From: Desulfosporosinus sp. UBA5188
Lineage (GTDB): Bacteria; Bacillota; Desulfitobacteriia; Desulfitobacteriales; Desulfitobacteriaceae
Direction of reading: 5' to 3'
Assembly (NCBI GenBank): GCA_002413075.1
Contig: DHWG01000154.1
Coordinates: 421 to 25,223, forward strand
Length of the DNA stretch: 24,803 nucleotides
The notes below the pieces were generated by a model. It had not been told where the DNA came from and did no database searches. It saw only the letters and a program-made list of their open reading frames with translations. Both the position numbers and the translations under genes were made by a program. Each line of letters opens with the position of its first letter. The first letter of the stretch is position 1. Below, one piece after another: positions 23,057 to 24,803 of this stretch.

Positions 23057-23338
23057 ATGAGCAGATCTCTGAAAAAAGGACCTTTCGCCGAACCTCGTTT
23101 GCTCGAGCGCGTAGAAGCGATGAACAAATCAGGTGAAAAACGCGTTATTAAGACGTGGTCCAGACGCTCAACAATATTTCCAATAATGGTCGGACTCACC
23201 ATTGCAGTACATGATGGTCGGAAACATGTACCTGTCTATGTTACCGAAGATATGGTAGGGCATAAACTGGGAGAATTTTCACCGACACGTACTTTTAGAG
23301 GCCATGCTGGCACCGAAAAATCCAGCGGCTTACGTTAA
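23057..23338 (+). CDS. rpsS: 30S ribosomal protein S19
   Basis: Small-subunit head protein that forms a complex with S13 and contacts the A and P sites. 93 residues, standard. It starts MSRSLKKGPFAEPRLLERV, with the core TWSRRSTIFPIMVGLTIAVH and VTEDMVGHKLGEFSPTRTF. The usual 'GPFVD' near the start reads GPFAE here, a mild change. AAAGGAGG (23042-23049) lies 7 nt before the ATG. Standard S10 operon order between rplB and rplV. Confidence 0.97.
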   Translation: MSRSLKKGPFAEPRLLERVEAMNKSGEKRVIKTWSRRSTIFPIMVGLTIAVHDGRKHVPVYVTEDMVGHKLGEFSPTRTFRGHAGTEKSSGLR

Positions 23339-23360
23339 TTCGAGAGGAGGATAAAGGCAC

Positions 23361-23702
23361 ATGCAAGCAAAAGCAGTGGCAAAATATGTACGTATCTCTT
23401 CTCGTAAAGTGCGCCAGGTTGTCAATCTGATACGTGGCAAGAAGATTAGTGATGCGTTTGCAATACTTCAGTTTACACCCAACGGCTCCACTGATGATGT
23501 GGCGAAAGTACTGAAGTCTGCAGTCGCAAATGCAGGACACAACTTTGATATGAATGTTGATGATCTGTATGTTACTGAGATTTGTGTGGATCAAGGACCA
23601 ACTTTAAAACGCATTAGGCCTCGAGCCATGGGACGTGCAGACCAAATCCGGAAACGGACTAGTCACATTACCGTGGTCGTGGGCGAGAAGAAGGAGGGCT
23701 AA
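23361..23702 (+). CDS. rplV: 50S ribosomal protein L22
   Basis: Globular domain on the outside of the large subunit plus a long beta-hairpin lining the exit tunnel constriction near L4. 113 residues. It begins MQAKAVAKYVRISSRKVRQV, with VLKSAVANAGHNFDMNVDDL in the middle and the tunnel hairpin GPTLKRIRPRAMGRADQI with no deletion of the macrolide-resistance type. GAGGAGG (23344-23350) is 10 nt before the ATG. The rpsC ribosome binding site lies within its last codons, indicating coupled translation. Confidence 0.97.
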   Translation: MQAKAVAKYVRISSRKVRQVVNLIRGKKISDAFAILQFTPNGSTDDVAKVLKSAVANAGHNFDMNVDDLYVTEICVDQGPTLKRIRPRAMGRADQIRKRTSHITVVVGEKKEG

Positions 23703-23705
23703 ACC

Positions 23706-24368
23706 GTGGGTCAAAAGGTTAATCCCAAAGGCCTCCGCGTCGGAATTATCCGGGACTGGGAAAGCCGATGGTATGCAGACCGAAACTATATGGAACTTTT
23801 ACATGAAGACTTGAAGATTAGAGCATTTGTTAAAAATAAGCTCAAGCAAGCTGGATGCCCAAAAGTTGAGATTGAACGTGCAGCCAGTCGCGTTAAGGTA
23901 TCAGTTCATGCAGCGAAGCCCGGTATTGTTATCGGTCGAGGTGGTATTGAAGTTGAAAACTTACGCAAACAACTTGAAGCGATCACTGGCAAACAAGTTG
24001 CCGTGAATATTGTCGAAATCAAGAAACCTGAAATGGATGCCACTTTGGTCTCTGAAAACATTGCATTGCAACTCGAGAAACGGGTGTCCTTCCGTCGTGC
24101 CATGAAACAAACCGTTGGCCGAACCATGCGGACAGGCGCACAAGGTATTAAAATTCAATGCAGCGGTCGTCTGGCTGGAGCCGAAATTGCCCGAACCGAA
24201 TGGTATCATGAAGGAAAAGTACCCCTTCATACTCTACGTGCAGATATTGACTACGGCTTCTCGGAAGCCAATACCACGTATGGCAAAATTGGTATTAAGG
24301 TTTGGATTTATAAAGGTGAGGTTCTTCCTGCCAAGAAGGTCGTCGCTCAGGTGGAAGGAGGAAACTAA
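23706..24368 (+). CDS. rpsC: 30S ribosomal protein S3
   Basis: Small-subunit head protein at the mRNA entry tunnel, with helicase-related basic residues. 220 residues. The start MGQKVNPKGLRVGIIRDWES is typical. The type II KH domain contains the GRGG loop at 77-80. The C-terminal S3 domain includes RTGAQGIKIQCSGRLAGAEI and YGFSEANTTYGKIGIKVW. GTG 23706 follows AAGGAGGG (23691-23698) by 7 nt, only 3 nt after the rplV stop. The next gene, rplP, starts at the base after the stop. Confidence 0.97.
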   Translation: MGQKVNPKGLRVGIIRDWESRWYADRNYMELLHEDLKIRAFVKNKLKQAGCPKVEIERAASRVKVSVHAAKPGIVIGRGGIEVENLRKQLEAITGKQVAVNIVEIKKPEMDATLVSENIALQLEKRVSFRRAMKQTVGRTMRTGAQGIKIQCSGRLAGAEIARTEWYHEGKVPLHTLRADIDYGFSEANTTYGKIGIKVWIYKGEVLPAKKVVAQVEGGN

Positions 24369-24803
24369 ATGTTAGTCCCATCGAGAGTGAAACATAGAAA
24401 ACAACATCGCGGTCGGATGCGCGGTAAGTCAACACGCGGTAATACCATTACTTTTGGTGAATATGGTCTGATGGCCATGGAGTGCGGCTGGGTTACGAAT
24501 CGTCAAATTGAGGCTGCTCGTATTGCAATGACACGTTTCATCAAACGTGGAGGTCAAGTTTGGATTAAAATATTCCCAGATAAGCCTGTAACGGCGAAAC
24601 CGGCAGAAACCCGTATGGGTAGTGGTAAAGGTGCACCAGAATACTGGGTTGCTGTTGTAAAACCTGGCCGTGTAATGTTTGAATTGAACGGCGTATCGGA
24701 AGAACAAGCACGTGAGGCTCTACGCCTAGCAATGCATAAACTCCCGATCAAGTGCAAGTTCGTTACCCGTGCAGATCTAGAAGGAGGTGACGCAAATGAA
24801 AAC
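24369..24803 (+). CDS. rplP: 50S ribosomal protein L16, stop beyond window edge
   Basis: Large-subunit protein near the A site and the central protuberance. All 145 codons visible are open; typical L16 is 144-147 residues, so the stop is probably within a few bases past the edge. It starts MLVPSRVKHRKQHRGRMRGK, with the conserved GEYGLMAMECGWVTNRQIEA, FPDKPVTAKPAETRMGSGKG and YWVAVVKPGRVMFELNG segments and an ending near EGGDANEN. ATG 24369 directly follows the rpsC stop; GGTGGAAGGAGG (24351-24362) within the end of rpsC supplies the ribosome binding site. Confidence 0.95.
   Translation, partial: MLVPSRVKHRKQHRGRMRGKSTRGNTITFGEYGLMAMECGWVTNRQIEAARIAMTRFIKRGGQVWIKIFPDKPVTAKPAETRMGSGKGAPEYWVAVVKPGRVMFELNGVSEEQAREALRLAMHKLPIKCKFVTRADLEGGDANEN
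24796..24803 (+). CDS. rpmC: Start of 50S ribosomal protein L29, cut by window edge
   Basis: Only ATG-AAA and two more bases are visible. The call rests on a strong ribosome binding site, AAGGAGGTGA (24781-24790), with good spacing, overlap with the end of rplP, and the universal order rplP-rpmC in S10 operons; MK is a common L29 beginning. No domain can be seen. Confidence 0.6.

Overview
The window is a continuous stretch of the core translation/transcription gene block of a low-to-mid GC, endospore-type Firmicute. All genes are on the + strand and nearly all have strong AAGGAGG-type ribosome binding sites. The order cysS-mrnC-thyX-rlmB-sigH-tRNA-rpmG-secE-nusG-rplKAJL-rpoBC-rplGB-rpsLG-fusA-tuf-S10 operon, the sporulation sigma factor sigH, the Cys-rich insert in EF-Tu and thyX instead of thyA point to the Clostridia, most likely the Desulfitobacterium/Desulfosporosinus/Peptococcaceae branch. 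The order and proteins are read from the sequence; the lineage is inference.

Layout. (1) 1-3236: cysS (5'-truncated by the window edge), mrnC, thyX and rlmB, tightly packed or overlapping, for tRNA charging, 23S rRNA maturation and methylation, and dTMP synthesis. (2) 3328-4407: sigH with its own promoter, then tRNA-Thr(UGU) and an initiator tRNA-fMet with their own promoter and an intrinsic terminator. (3) 4444-7954: a promoter inside a 9-bp inverted repeat, then rpmG, secE, nusG, rplK, rplA; a second promoter and an L10-type attenuator leader precede rplJ-rplL. (4) 7968-15158: an inter-operon hairpin, a consensus sigma-A promoter, a roughly 235-nt rpoB leader with a possible 18-codon leader ORF, then rpoB and rpoC (beta and beta'). 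(5) 15167-19874: a promoter, the L7Ae-family gene rplGB, a perfect 12-bp hairpin, then rpsL, rpsG, fusA, tuf. (6) 19875-24803: a structured rpsJ leader, rpsJ, a second structured segment with a possible extended -10 promoter, then rplC-rplD-rplW-rplB-rpsS-rplV-rpsC-rplP and the first bases of rpmC at the edge.

The products work together: RNA polymerase core subunits, NusG and SigH for transcription; ribosomal proteins L33, L11, L1, L10, L7/L12, S12, S7, S10, L3, L4, L23, L2, S19, L22, S3, L16; elongation factors G and Tu; initiator tRNA; rRNA-processing and modifying enzymes; and the SecE translocon subunit.

I saw no mobile element, CRISPR array, phage gene, defence system or novel protein cluster. 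The coding content is ordinary. The parts worth a second look are noncoding: leaders of rpoB, rpsJ and rplC, the hairpin before rpsL and the operator-like repeat at the rpmG promoter. All foldings were found by eye, without energy calculation or alignment.
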